Assembly (NCBI GenBank): GCA_963855995.1
Contig: OY979717.1
Span: 5,761,428-5,825,427 of the forward strand
Reading direction: 5' to 3'
DNA: 64,000 bases
DNA from: Muricea muricata
Lineage: Eukaryota; Cnidaria; Anthozoa; Malacalcyonacea; Plexauridae
Numbering within the stretch: the first letter of the stretch is position 1; each line of letters begins with the position of its first letter. Below the pieces are notes generated by a model. That model was not told where the DNA came from. It ran no database searches and worked only from the letters and a program-made list of their open reading frames with translations. Position numbers and translations under genes: made by a program. Shown piece after piece: positions 1 through 12,470 of this stretch.

Positions 1-1
1 T

Positions 2-181
2 TCTGACAATGAATTGTGTAATTTACTTTTTGATGTTCCTAACTCTTGGGTGAACGCATTTACCCAACAAGCTTTGGCTCAAGGTAAATTGATAGGAGAT
101 CCGAGGTTTTGTCCCAAAGAGGTGAAAGATCGTTTGCTAAATGCCAATGTAAAAGCAGCCCTCAAATTTTTAAGACCTTGA
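2..181 (+). CDS. C-terminal end of an unrecognised ORF (cut by window edge)
   Basis: An open frame of 59 codons enters from the left edge and stops at TGA 179-181. It ends in the residues KAALKFLRP. I do not recognise the family. The same stretch in the second copy (46,926-47,117) has small insertions and in-frame stops, so it is dead there. It lies antisense in an intron of the duplicated OSBPL segment, so it may be the tail of a transposon ORF or a chance open frame. Confidence 0.35.
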   Translation, partial: SDNELCNLLFDVPNSWVNAFTQQALAQGKLIGDPRFCPKEVKDRLLNANVKAALKFLRP

Positions 182-251
182 GGTAAAGGTCCGACCTAGC
201 CTAGCATACAGCTTAGCACATAGAAAAAACATCAATAGTATCATGATTTAC

Positions 252-302
252 CTTCAATCTTAGACACCCCCTTCTTGCACCTCTCATCATCTTTTCTTTC
301 GA
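252..302 (-). CDS. Duplicate of OSBPL exon 2 (17 codons, PH domain)
   Basis: The 51-nt exon encodes [17 protein letters not shown], part of the PH domain of OSBPL9-type proteins. It is flanked by AG (acceptor side) and GTAAAT (donor side). It differs from the exon at 47,183-47,233 at two third positions only, both synonymous. Either a paralogous gene continues left of the window, or this is a young orphan exon. Confidence 0.75.
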
Positions 303-1015
303 CTATATTGCAATTATAAAACAAATATACATGTACGGTAGACGTGTCAACACTGAACAATCACAGGGTATATACCCAGCGTGAAAAAACAGAACAAATT
401 TGAAAGCACTGTCAATGTCGGAAAGTGACTCAAAACATGAAAAGAATGAACCATAAATTTTAAATTAAAGCACGAGGGTGTTATTTTTTGACAAATATCG
501 ACCCTCCAATTCAAAATTATTTTTAGCTTTCAAACTTCGGGCGCGAGCCATTTTTTAATCTCTTGAAAAAGACACTACATCCATATTTAATAAGGTTTGA
601 GCATTTCTTAAAGGAAAGATTTGAAATCGCTCGTAGACAAAATTATCGAACATTTTAAGGAAAATTGGAAGGAAAAGTATTGTTTGTCTGACCCAACCGT
701 ATTGATATCTGATGAACTACTTCTGTCATGTTGTAAACAAGTCTATTTTGGATGGAAACTAATGCATCAATAGATTTTTTCGCGTACGTCTGTACTGCAA
801 CGTGTGTGGAAAAGAGCCGATAATCAACTTGAATTTTTGTGTTCGCTTCGCCTTGCACGAACGAATTTACCAAGAGGAGAACCCGCTTAATATTAATGGT
901 CTCACAAATGACGTCTTGGTTTGCAAAGAACAAAAAAGTGCATTAAACACGAGACGAAGTCGTGTGCTGTTCTTAACCCGCAATTTATTCTTAACCCGCA
1001 ATGTGCTGTGATCTA

Positions 1016-1396
1016 CAATCATGGAATAATTGGTTTGGAACAAACTAGAACATAGTTGTTCTACATGGGAAGTAGAAATTAACGTTAAAAATATCGCTAT
1101 ATTTTCTCCCCTCCCCTTCCCCCACCTGCCAATGTTGGCTCTGGGGAACGCACAAATGTATCTATTGTTTTCAGGCCAAAAAAAAACACTGTACAGGACC
1201 AACATTGATCGGTGGAGGTAAGGGTGAAAAACGGTGGGGGTAAGGGTGAAAAATGGTGGGGGGGAAGGGGAAGGGAAAGGGTAAAATTTAAATCAATGCA
1301 CGATCAGAGTTTGTAGTTCAGTCACATATTTTTTATTTTTAATCCAATCACGCGCATAGATTTCCATGACTGTCCCAAGGAATTATTCCATGATTG
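1016..1396. mobile_element. Tc1/mariner-type MITE with TA target duplication
   Basis: Terminal inverted repeats CAATCATGGAATAATT bound a 381-bp insert and are flanked by TA on both sides. The second segmental copy (near 48,435) has the uninterrupted site, reading gatcTAgtaac. The interior includes a G-rich GGTAAGGGTGAAAA-type repeat and no coding region. Confidence 0.85.
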
Positions 1397-1718
1397 TAGC
1401 AACAGTATAAAAACAAAATCTATTTATTTCATATACTAAAAAATTGAAATATTAAACGAGGTGAAAACCCGCGAAAGGATTTGGTTCGAGTATGTCGTCC
1501 AATGACGTCATATATGCGTGTGCAATATAATATTGCCCAGCTCTCAACCAAAGAAAATCCAGAGAATAAACTCTCATTATTATATAAAAAAGCATAGATT
1601 TTCTGGCAGGTACATTAGGGCTCGTGCCATCAGGACTGATCAACTGGAGTCATTTGGGAAGCTGGCTGGAGCTCTGGTGCTAAATTTGAAAGCCTCATCT
1701 TCTAGTGGTACAGTACAT

Positions 1719-1832
1719 TAGGAGCTCTGAGGGAAAGGGCTCTGAGGGAAAGGGCTCTGAGGAAAGGGCTCTGGGGGAAAGGGGTCTGGAGGAAGGGGCT
1801 CTGGGGAAAGGGGTCTGGGAAAAAGGGGTGTG
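1719..1832. repeat. G-rich minisatellite
   Basis: Imperfect repeats of a 15-18 bp unit like GGGCTCTGAGGGAAAG run in tandem. A related, shorter array is at 49,033-49,125 in the second segmental copy. Confidence 0.85.
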
Positions 1833-2290
1833 AAAACCCCCAAACAGCAATATCTTACTCTTACATCCTGGGAAGGTTTTCATTTGACTGATGAGATGGG
1901 AAGATTTGACTGATATAAAGTGGACTATGCATACATATGATATTAGGAACAAAAAGTCCTTAAACTGGGGATTATTTCTTCAAAGATCTTTATCTTAGTT
2001 GACTGACATTCCAACAGGAACATGTGAGAAATATATTGTGAGAGCAAGCAATGGGAAGTGATATTGTGATAATACTTGTATCTTTATTATTTAATGTTAA
2101 AATAAATATTCCTAAAATTGAATGATCTTCAGTCCCCTATTGCAAAAGGGAGTTTACAAAAATAAGATATGTAAGTGTTAGTTCAATTACTGCTTAACAT
2201 ATCAGCATTTCCTTTAGCTTGGGACCAGGGCAATAATTTTCCCCTGTCCCATCCCATCATGGGCACCCTGCAGACCATAAGTCTACATAC

Positions 2291-5200
2291 CCACTTGACG
2301 TTCACTTCGAAGCATTTGCCGGTATATATGATACCTATTAACACATGTTGGGAAATAATGAGTTGTGTTATTAGATAAGTGCGTGGCGCGGCGAGGTCCA
2401 GTTTTTAAAAAACCCTTATTTGAAATAGTTAATGTATATGTATATATATAGTATTATGTGATATTTGTCGGGAAAAACGACCAACTTATTATGTAATCAG
2501 TCAATTTATTACTATAACCTGTCTACAATTTAGCTCTACCAATTGCTGTATAACTGTGCACTGTATTGCAGCCTTTAAAGTTTTTAATTTCTGCATAGCA
2601 AGAAATAAATAATTACCTTAATTGTGTCTCTCATTGACTAGAACAAATTTATGTATACAATATGTTACTTCGATATCTGTCCCTTTTTTAGAATATTACA
2701 AAATTTATAACGTCATAGGAAAGTCAACTACCACAAATTTTGAATCGTTATCAAGTAAATTTTATATTGCTAATATTATATTTTTAAGAAATCTTTTGAT
2801 CAAACTAAAGAGTGTCAGGCGCTAGATCATGTCGTAAGCTTTCAAAATATATATCATTCTTTGGGTGTGAGTGATTGGTTCATGAGATATGATATTTGAA
2901 TAACGCTCGAATTAGCGATCCCTAATCTTGGATAATTAGTGCAATTAGTGACTTTGCGAACATTTTTGCACAAGACACGTTCACTAAACTCTGTTTAAAG
3001 CCGCACAAAAAAGCTTGAATGACCACATTAATTGCCAAGTTTCAAAAATAAGCAATCGAGGCATCTTTCTTTTTTTTTCAACATTATCCTGACATATCAC
3101 TGTCTGACATTTTCGGGAAAGCAGTGTAACTTACTGATTTAAAAGCATGGGAACAAACTACGGCACATAGTGCTCGACTTTCATGTTCGAACACCCAGTT
3201 CCTGCATGATTACTACCAAGCTAGAAAGCAGACATACTGCTGTTCAGTAGTTAACTCTGTACAAATAATCATAGTATATGCCAGTCTGAGTTGCTGGTTA
3301 TGACATTTAGACATTGTCTGCATGAACGAAATTGAAATTGCTCTTTGAACTAGGTAACCCTGGACAAATTCTGTAAGTGGTTATATAACACATCTCACCA
3401 ACTGACATTTTTGTGGGAAAATAACCAAATTGAAATAGGAGGATCGACTGGCTAATTTAATGTTCAAGTTTGGTGCCCTAAAATTGGCGACAATCGCGTC
3501 TTACCAATTATATTAAAAGCATAACAAGCTAAGTTATATTTCAATGAAGTATTACAAGGCTTAGTAAGGGAAAATTATAAGCGTAAATTTAGGTATCTTA
3601 CATTCAGGTTTTAGCTCATTTTTCCTGGAATACTAACATTCGAAATTATGCAAGTGTTTGATAGATCTTTAAAAACTTAAGAAAACCTATGGAAGGATTA
3701 TAATTTTTTTATTCTTGCATCTTTTTCATATTTTGGGTGATTATTCTTGGGTTAGAGTACGATGAGCGTCGTTCTTTAGTTAAGGAAACAATACTGCCTT
3801 TTTGCGAATACACATGACAATATCAGCGCTATTATTTTTGTTACTTCCTGTCCAGGTCTCCTGGACAGTCGTGGGTCTCGATATTAACGTATTTGAGGGA
3901 CGTTAGTTGCGTCGATGAGATGATTGAATAACATGAAGTAGCAACATGATGGAGTTCCTGCCCGTGCATAACAATAATGCAACACTGCAACTCATAACGT
4001 CACAGTTAACTTTTTGACCTTCTTCACTATCGAGACCTAGCACTATGCGAACTTTCTCTGTAGATATACATTTTGAAGCACATTTAGAACATCTATTACA
4101 CGATCAGCAACCGCATAATTTCAAAGCGAGCTTCGCAATTCTGTTTTCATAGCTTTTTCTTGACGAAATGCCGCAATGGTCTTGCGGGCTAGGCCTACCT
4201 CCTCCGCAAGCCCTTCGTAAAGTTGAAGGTGTGTAGAGTACCACACAATCCGTAGAATACAGTTGATATAGATCAGTGGCGGTGATAAACTGTCGGCAGT
4301 GCATGGTGATGGCTGTTCCCTCCCTTCTCTTGAAAGCGCAGGCCTGGGGAATATTGGGGCTAGGCAGTGCATTTGCACTAAAGGAGACTTTATTCCGAAC
4401 GAATAAATCTTGTTTGTATTTTGTCAATAAATAATGATCATAATAAATCATTTGTCAAGTGTCATTTATTTACTGCTATTAGTTCATGTTTCAGTTGCAT
4501 GAGTAAAGTTTGTTTAATATTTGATGCGGTGTTTTTTATATGGGGACAAATATGCTACTTATTTTGAACATCAATATTTTCGTAAGTTTTCAAGTAAAAT
4601 ATATTGTAATATATCAAAATCTACAAATTTGTCTTCCTACTATCTCATGCAAGTTATTTCCTCGATCAATAGCTCCACTTGTTTAGAAGTTATTATGAAC
4701 GAAGCCCAGACCGGAGTACCTTTTTGGGACACCCGGTAAATATATGTAAACACGTATATTATTTTTTTATTCGACTTATCAATTTACAACACTTATTTAG
4801 TTTGAGCACTCTCTTCAATTGAGTCAGACCTCTGTGAGACGTTTTCAATTCAATTTTTCAATTTATTCATTTCGCCCTTTATAGCAAATTACATGATTTT
4901 TTCTTATCACTATATACTTTGTTTTATCCAGTTGTTTCAACTTCTCCTGCTTGTTGACAGTGTTCGCTTGACGCCTTCATTATGATCATTGGACATTTTT
5001 GCCTGCGTTCATCCTTATCTATCGTGATCTTGGTGGTCGGGCAGGTTTGAATTATTTTGGAAAATCTAATTGAACAACAGTATGACTGAACGATTCTTGT
5101 GTGGGATGATGCTGAAATTTGCTAATTGACCGCGGTTTCCTTGTTTTTTCGAAAAGACTTATTAATTCAATACTTTTTATTTAGAACGTATCTTGAGAAC

Positions 5201-6266
5201 CGTTTGCGCCTCGCGCGTTTAGGGTCCTAGAATATCTGATTATATAAGACTTTGTAATATTTAGTGCGTCCGAATAAAGATGGTAAATCGGTAATAATAA
5301 TCTTATTTTATTAAATGATATAAAAGATATCACAGAAATCAGTTGAACATCATGCCCAACACAAATTTCTGTAATCTTATACAGAGTTTTTCAGTTATAA
5401 TATGTTATTGATTTGCTGCCTGGTAATAATACCAATAAACGTGATAAACATGATAAAAAATTAATTCGATTTGTGTGGTAATCTATGATTGTGCACTGCG
5501 TAATGAAATAAGTAAGTTGTTTGGAAAGCTGTTTCATTGAGTCAGCAGGCTCGCACGCATCGTATTAATATTCAGTACGTTACGGCTATATGGGTGGACA
5601 GATCAATGCGATTTATAAAATAGAATGTCAAATATATTTTCAGTCGACAAGTGCTCTGTATACATTAACAAAACACGACAATTGAAGTTAGGCTGAAGAC
5701 TGTTGGTAGTCGAGATGAAGTTAACCAGTCTAAAACACATATACCTTCAATTGCTTTCTTATATGTATCACAGATGTGCGGAGGAATTGTAGTGTTTGTA
5801 GGTTATTGTCATATTGCATACATGTAGATATCATTCTGATGTTTATGTGACATATTTGCACAGTTTAGATTGGTTTGATCCCATGGACATGTACGTACAC
5901 ACGGCACCATAAATACTGCTCAAACTTGCACAATCCGCATACATATTTTATCTCATCTTTTTTATTGCAAGACACGCATACAGTAAGAAATATTTTATCC
6001 TGAGAAAATGTTTATAGGTTATTGTTTTTTGAAGCATAAAGGAACCCTGCGATTTCTTGGAAATAATTACCATATATTGCTATGCAATGGTAAGGAGATT
6101 TTTGGATTTGATCACTACCCATCCATATATCAACTAATACGAGGTTACACGATCCTCCTTACTACGCATCCAGTGGGCAGGTGTTTGGTTTCAATACATG
6201 CATGCAAGGTCAGTTTCCTTATGTATCAAGGAAGGCATTCATAGTCTTCAGTTTTTCTGATTTCTA
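2291..6266. other. Intergenic, no gene recognised
   Basis: The stretch is AT-rich with stop codons in all frames and only short open frames. No conserved protein and no copy of OSBPL exon 1 was seen. The last few hundred bases should include the promoter of the coiled-coil gene that starts at 6,275. A possible splice acceptor (TTTCTAG, 6,260-6,266) just before the ATG suggests a non-coding first exon somewhere here. Confidence 0.5.
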
Positions 6267-6274
6267 GATTTGGA

Positions 6275-9200
6275 ATGGCTGGCGCTTTTGGAACTCAACC
6301 TAACGTTTTGGTAAGTTACAGCACTTTATTAATTAATATTTGTATACAACGACAACTTGAGATGGACTTCATTCATTACAAAACTAAAATTTTTTGTTGA
6401 TCCTATATGATATATCGCTTTTATGCAAACTGAAAATATAGAAGCCTCGAATTAGCCTTACATGAAAACGTCTTCCGTCAGGAATGTACTTACTAACATA
6501 AGGTAAACCGTTCCTCGTTATTTAAAAGGTTTAGGTTTAGAATTCCTCCTTCGCAGCAGAAAAACAACATTAATTTTATGAATCTGCTCTAACGTAAACC
6601 TCGTTGTTAAAATTTGACAACGACGTCGACATAATAATCATGGGATGATAATGATGCTATCACGATGAAGTTTTCAAATATAGTAAGTTAAAGCTGGACA
6701 GGCTTCCAGCGAAAGCTCAGTTTGGTTACAAAATCTAAGAGGTTATGGAAGGAGTACAAAGCTTTGGTGTATTACAGCTTTTATTTTGGGCGCTTCCATG
6801 ACGGGTACCTTGACATGGCGGCTTCATGTACAGCATATATAATGTTAAAAACTGTTAAAGTTCTACCGTTCCTATTGCTTTTACTCTTAGGACCACTCTG
6901 TTACACGATACGTATTTAATTAGACTGACCGTATAAAAGTTACCGTGTGGTTGCAACACGTATAAAATTTCTTTCGTTAACGTTTTTCGAACAAGAAGCG
7001 GGCGACCAGTGCCTCATGATGAGCGCGCGGTTTGCTTGGATTGGTTTAACCAAACATTAACCTGGGATCTGAACGGTGATAAGATTTGACATGTCTTTAA
7101 GATTAAACTTATTTAATGGTCATTTATTAGAAGCGAAACTCGAAAATGTTTTGTTTTGGCAATTTAGATTCGTCGGCCGTATATAATAAAGCGAACAAGA
7201 TGGATATTCAAATTTCTATCAATGCTAATATGCTACGTGTAAAATTACGTAATAAATTTATTGACATGGAACAAAATGTTTCGAACTCGAAAATGAACTC
7301 TCCTAAGTTGTTTAAAAACCGTATATTTACTTCGGGTAATCGTATTCTTACAAATCTGATGAATTAGCTCACAGAATCTCTTGCAAGCATATCTTGTAAA
7401 TAAACTGTACATTGTACAGCCATGACAATGCCACAGTGCGAACCACAATATTAGCGAGGTCCTTTAAAATACCTCGTTATACCATTGTCTCCCCGCTAGT
7501 ACGTGGATATTGATAATAGACCATACCCATAATGACGTCATTTAGTAGTTAAGCATGTAAAACTATTTGAATATGCCAATATAATTGAATGATTCAAGTA
7601 AGAAATAGATTATTTGTGAAATAAATATGTTAATTATTTGTTTCATTTAATGTCCTGGACAAATAAGGACCTAAAAAATTTAACAATATTGCCATATTTA
7701 AATAGTTTTACTCGCTTAACTACTAAATGACGTCATTATGGGTAAGGTCTATTATTGAATTTTTTGACATTTTTAAACATGCTGCTGGTTAGACCGTAGT
7801 GAGTAGTGGGGCTTCTTCAGTTCTATTGTCAGTTTTGAGCTTGGCAAGGTTCTTGTAGTTCTCAACTTGCCATGTAATCATATATTACTTATACCTTTGT
7901 CAAATATTACGTTTAACCAAGTGATAATAACACAAAAGTGTGCCCTCTACTAACTTCGCACTTTTCAACATAATTTCTTTCTGTAAGAATCATAACAAGA
8001 CATGCAACTACTGAGGTGAATTACGTGCTATCACATGTTATGATGAGGGTCGTGAAGGGGTAGAGTAGGAGCTTGAATTCGCCGGGCATTTTGGTCATGG
8101 CTAAAGGGGATAGACGAGAGGTAGGTTTTCAAGATGGCGGCTGTTTTTCAAGATTCTTAAAACGAGAACGAATCAACAACCTAACATTTATATCATCCCC
8201 AAGGCTCACCCTAACCTTACCCTGAACCTAATCCCAATTTAGAAATGCTATAAACGTCTGGTTGTTGATTTGTTCTCGTTTTAAAAATTTTAAAAAATAT
8301 CCGCCATCTTGAAAACCTACCTCTCGTCCATCCCCTTTAGCCATGACCCTGGCATTTTGTTTGGCATGACAGCAACGCAACACAAAATGGGAATGGGTTT
8401 GAAATTTAGACAAAATATGCCATGAGATGATGGGATTGGGATTTCATGCCTTGGGGGTGATGGGGTTTGGTAAAACCTCGAATGGGGACCCTCCTCCTTC
8501 ATGACGCTCTGTCATGTTACTTTGAAGTGTGTATGGACCGTTATAGGGTTGTTCGTTCGCTGATAAATGTATGCTACCTTGCCAAATAGCTGTAAAATTC
8601 TTGTATCTAGCAACCGACGAATATTTCTATTATTTGGTCAAATATAATACAATATGTTTTCCTGAAATGTATTAAATTTTGGTCGATTTATTAGAACAGG
8701 GGCTTTTTTAACATAAGGCGGAAATTTTGTCCTCTCCCCCCCCCCCCCCCCCTCAGTGCAAGGTCTCTTTTGTAAATCATTCCAACACTTACTGTTGTTT
8801 ACAACATGCATATGATGTGTACATGTGTTTCTGAGAACTAAAAAACTACCTGTAGTAGGTGATCAACTAGCGACTATATGTCAAAGCGTGAAACTGATGT
8901 TAAGTGGTTAATACTTCTACATCTGATTCTCTGCATCATCGCTAAGGGATCATCTGCTGCCTTGTGGGTTATTAGTTAGACCGTGCATCTACTTGCATGC
9001 ACTGATAGTCCGGGTCCAGTTCCCCCCAAAAATGCCCCCAGTTGCACAACTTACCTTAAGAGGCCCTAAATTAGAACGAATTGAAAAATTCGTATTGGCG
9101 ACTATACCCGTCTGCCACTCCATTCTGATGCTTCAACTTAACAACTGCACCGATGTACTCTTCACAGGCTGCCCTACTCGCACAACCACAAATTGACGTT

Positions 9201-11205
9201 GCCAGAGATCCACGAGAAGATTTACCAGAATCTGCAGGCCTTGGGGAACGTAATGTAAGAAATTACTTTTAATTGAATTTGCAATGATAGCTTTTTAATG
9301 ACAAAAATCAGTGATTATATGTACTGCATGTTTGGTTCAACAGTTACATTAACCGACTGATTAATTATGAGTAATAAGAGACGGTAACAGTTATTTTAGT
9401 TTACTAATTACATATTGAATATATATTTAATCATAGCCTCAAGGCATTAGATTACAAGCAGGGATTCAAGCTTCTTCGCTCGTAAATGTAAGTATCAAAC
9501 GTGATACAATGTAATACAACGCGTAAAGGAAATGTTACACTGTGCAACTTGTTCGGCAACTTTGTCTCCCAACGAATTTATTTTAAAAATTGGAGATTCG
9601 TGATCAGGGATGGTACAATGTGAAACATTTCATGCAACTGTCTCGCAATCTCAGTAGGGGAGTTTTTATTGGCCGCTCAACAGAAAAAATAGTGAGACAA
9701 TTTGCAAGAGGGATGTTACACTGTACAATGGCTAAAAATGCATTGCAGCGTTGTGGCAATCGTAGCGAAAAGTAGAGCCTGATTCTATTTCGTGCAATGC
9801 TTTTTGCAACAAAAATGTTGCCTGACTTTATGCTTGCCAGGCATGTTACACCTTGCAATTTCGCTTGCAACTTGTATCGCAACAAAATTGCGAGACAGGT
9901 TGCATAGTGTAATAGCGCCTTAAGTATTCAGTTAGCAATGCAATAGGAACAAAACTGTGAAAATAATCGTGTCTATATAACATTATAAATTGAGTTATTT
10001 GAGCATTAAATGACTTTAATGAACGTTGTCGACAGCAAAAATTAATGACGCAATTGTACTTCCCTCAGCTTTAAACGCTACCTACACAATTCTATTCAGT
10101 TATTGTTGTATTGTTACATTGTACATGCATGCTTTGTTCTCAATAAAGCGTTTAGTCTGATGTCGCAGACGCCATGTTCGTGTACCAGCACAAAAGAATT
10201 TTTAATATAATCTTTCAAAAGTTACACCAATATATGGCCACCAACGTTCTTTGTTGTTTTAATCCCTAGGGATTGAGTGCAAACACTTTATGCTACAGTT
10301 ACTAACTCATTTCGCTCCGTAACAATCAAAATGCTCAAACATTTAAAAGTTAGCCATATAAAATAAATTCCTTGATTCTCATCACCGCCCGACGATATTC
10401 AGAGTTCAGTCCGTTTAGAGACGTATAGTTATTTTATATTTTGCATTGGAATTGTCACGATGTATAAATTTGCGATATAACTAACTACTTCTTCTTTATA
10501 TAGAACCTGCTAACTGAAAACTTCCTTCTTCGCGAGGAACTTCGAAAAATGCACAATGTTGTCCAAAACTCGAAAATTGAAACCGCTGACTTGTACGCAA
10601 CGTTTGGTAGACTGGCAGACGACTGGAGTCAAACAGTGAAGCAAATTAATGCCATACATGACGAGCAAAAAAAGGATTACAAAAAAAGAATTGAAGCTTT
10701 GGAGAAGACAAATCAACAACTGCTCAAAGAGAACGAGGAAATGAAAAAAGTCATCGCAGATTTTAAAAAGTTGGAAAGCGAATTTGAAAAACAAAAACGA
10801 ATATTAAAATTAGGTCAAGTTGCATACAAATTAGAAATGCTTGTTTCAGAGTATGTCTTTCCGGATGAAGACAAGACAAGTAAAAGAGCCAGGTATGGAG
10901 CAAAATTGAAATCATTGAAAGAAAAAATTGGTAATATGAAAGATCAAAGAGTGCGAGAAAAAGCCTCAGCACGTCTGGAAGGTCTTAGTGAAGAAATGTT
11001 CGAAGATTGGTTCCTGGGAATAGTTAAGGAGCTCAAGTCCTCGCGCTTGGATACAGCTCACCCAAGTCTTGGTATATATCAAGAAATGGTAGAGGTGATC
11101 AATGAAGAATGTACCAACGACGATGACAAGCGAGAAGATATGTTGGCGGCATTACAGCATCTTCAAGAAATGTACAAAAAGTTGGGCCGAAAATTTGGCG
11201 AATAA
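6275..11205 (+). CDS. Coiled-coil protein gene, copy A (4 coding exons, 291 aa)
   Basis: Exons are 6275-6310, 9168-9254, 9437-9487 and 10504-11205. All are phase 0, with AG/GT borders and a continuous frame from ATG to TAA. Residues 1-58 are a loose N-terminus beginning MAGAFGTQPNVL. About residues 60-160 are charged and helical with Leu heptads, a likely coiled coil (IEALEKTNQQLLKENEEM). About 160-291 form a compact helical region with the stretch SARLEGLSEEMFEDWFLGI. There is no signal peptide or membrane segment, so a cytosolic or nuclear self-associating protein is an inference. I do not recognise the family. A close paralogue (copy B, 26,425-32,533) lies downstream in the same orientation. 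The C-terminal half is nearly identical between them while the N-terminus differs. AATAAA lies at 11,394. The last exon is certain; the three small exons rest on splice signals, phase and the matching first exon of copy B. Confidence 0.75.
7512..7758. mobile_element. Palindromic MITE in intron 1 of copy A
   Basis: Inverted arms of about 60 bp, with the core ATAATGACGTCATTTAGTAG on the left and its complement at 7,715-7,740 on the right, surround an AT-rich centre. It carries no ORF. Confidence 0.75.
8093..8350. mobile_element. hAT-like MITE, 8-bp target duplication
   Basis: Arms begin GGTCATGGCTAAAGGGGAT and the right arm is the near-exact complement. The direct repeat GGCATTTT (8085-8092 and 8351-8358) flanks the 258-bp element, as expected for hAT-type insertion. 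Confidence 0.85.
9525..9905. repeat. Repeat rich in TTGCAAC/GTTACACT motifs
   Basis: Motifs such as GCAACTTGT, TGTTACACT and CTCGCAA recur in both orientations, for example TGTTACACTGTGCAA and TGTTACACCTTGCAA. This looks like decayed copies of a dispersed inverted-repeat element within the last intron of copy A. Confidence 0.55.
10160..10285. repeat. Dispersed repeat, copy 1 of 2
   Basis: It matches 44,985-45,110: both contain CGCCATGTT, GTACCAG.ACAAAAGAATTTT, an AT-rich middle, ACACCAA.ATA and GGGATTGAGTGCAA or close variants. The centre is an imperfect hairpin (GGTGTACC...GGTACACC in the other copy). Confidence 0.75.
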
Positions 11206-12184
11206 CACTGATGTTTTTTACGACTTAAACTTTTTTCATAACAGCAGTTTCGAGTTGCACCCGACCACCTAAAGCAAAATGTTTGACAGCAATACTTGTT
11301 TTTGACATCTGTGCGCTGTTGATAATTTAATATCAGACACGTCACAACTGAAAAAGTCGTCAAATTCGAATTAAAAGAGCGAAAATATTTCATAATAAAC
11401 AATTATTTTTGACCAAAACCGGAGATACAATACCTATAGTTAAGTGATAGTCAGCGCTTAAATGTCAAAAACAACTAATGCTGTCAAAGTGTCAAGCACT
11501 TTGAGTTAAGTGGTCGAAACTGTCGTAAACATAAAAGAAAATAAAACAATAATGAATAAAGTAAAAGGCTTCTCGCACTTTGTTTGCGACCAAAACAAAA
11601 CCGTGGAATATCTTACCTACAGTTTGTATATATATAATGGCTACAACCCTTGCTACAACCTGGATGTGATTCCGACCTGGAGCGTTTCTCAAAGGCCACT
11701 TATCTTACCCATTTAAATGAAATTTTCTACCAATTTGTTTAAAAGTTGTATCTTCTAGGAAATCTTTCTTCAGTAATTTTGCCTCGATTGGTAGTAATTT
11801 GATTTGGTTTCTGCGGACATGTGAAAATGAGACGGTCGTGGAAATACAACTCATTAAAACAGTGGGTTCAACTTTAACCTTGGGTTTATAAGCACTGATC
11901 CAGCTTTCAACAACCGGACTAAAATAATAAACTATACAAATTCGATTGAAAATCAGGCGTAAAGATTGTAGTCAGGCAATAGCAAACCATGTATTCCCAT
12001 ATGTTTTAAGTACTACCGATTCTTAGCCGATTAGACAACTGCATGCCTACAACAAATGTAATGTAATGTAAAAGATGTCAATACCTTTTTTTACTTTTTT
12101 ACATATTGGGTACATGATAATAATGATGATGTGATGTTGTTGATTGCTGTTTTTATAGCGTTGGCCTTTTAAAGTCTCAATTAA
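11206..12184. other. 3' flank of copy A
   Basis: Poly(A) signal AATAAA is at 11,394-11,399 with another at 11,539. No other gene is seen. The last bases before the TTAA at 12,181-12,184 resemble the 3' flank of copy B near 32,880 (CCTTTTAAAG), which then continues on the far side of the inserted element at 17,048. Confidence 0.6.
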
Positions 12185-12470
12185 GAGGCTGTCTTTAAAA
12201 TCCACTTGTTAGTAATCCCACCTCTGTAATCCCACTTAAGTTAGTAAATTCAAAACAAACAAAAGGAATTTCGGCCTATTATTTTTCTGCGAGTTATAAC
12301 CTAGGTAGCCCACTAATTGACGGTATATTTTTGGTTTAAAAAATGTGTATTTATTCTTGCGTTACTCTGCTCTGTCTACAACTTTATTGATGCGCGCGGT
12401 CCAGTTCAATGCGCGGTCAGCTTGTGATGCATCAATGTTTACATCATGTATATTATTTTCCGAGTGTATT

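Larger units (their letters stand above)
1..2290. repeat. Segmental duplication, copy 1 (OSBPL exon-2 region)
   Basis: This stretch matches 46,926-49,845 in the same orientation, in collinear blocks: 1-340 with 46,926-47,300, 480-1,010 with 47,420-48,430, 1,397-1,830 with 48,435-49,120 and 1,980-2,285 with 49,235-49,840. The similarity ends just after the shared bases gcaccctgcagaccata. It contains a copy of exon 2 of the OSBPL-like gene on the minus strand. The left end is cut by the window, so the duplication may continue. I found no copy of OSBPL exon 1 to its right, so the duplicated unit is not a whole gene on that side. Confidence 0.9.

Noticed and set aside
867..1205. 112-codon minus-strand ORF
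   Set aside because: It crosses the border of the MITE at 1,016-1,396 and so cannot be an old gene.
4104..4451. Overlapping minus-strand ORFs of 115 and 85 codons
   Set aside because: Two frames open over the same stretch with no conserved motif; no support for a gene.
6008..6244. 78-codon ORF upstream of copy A
   Set aside because: Composition is like random AT-rich sequence, and no start context or homology is visible.
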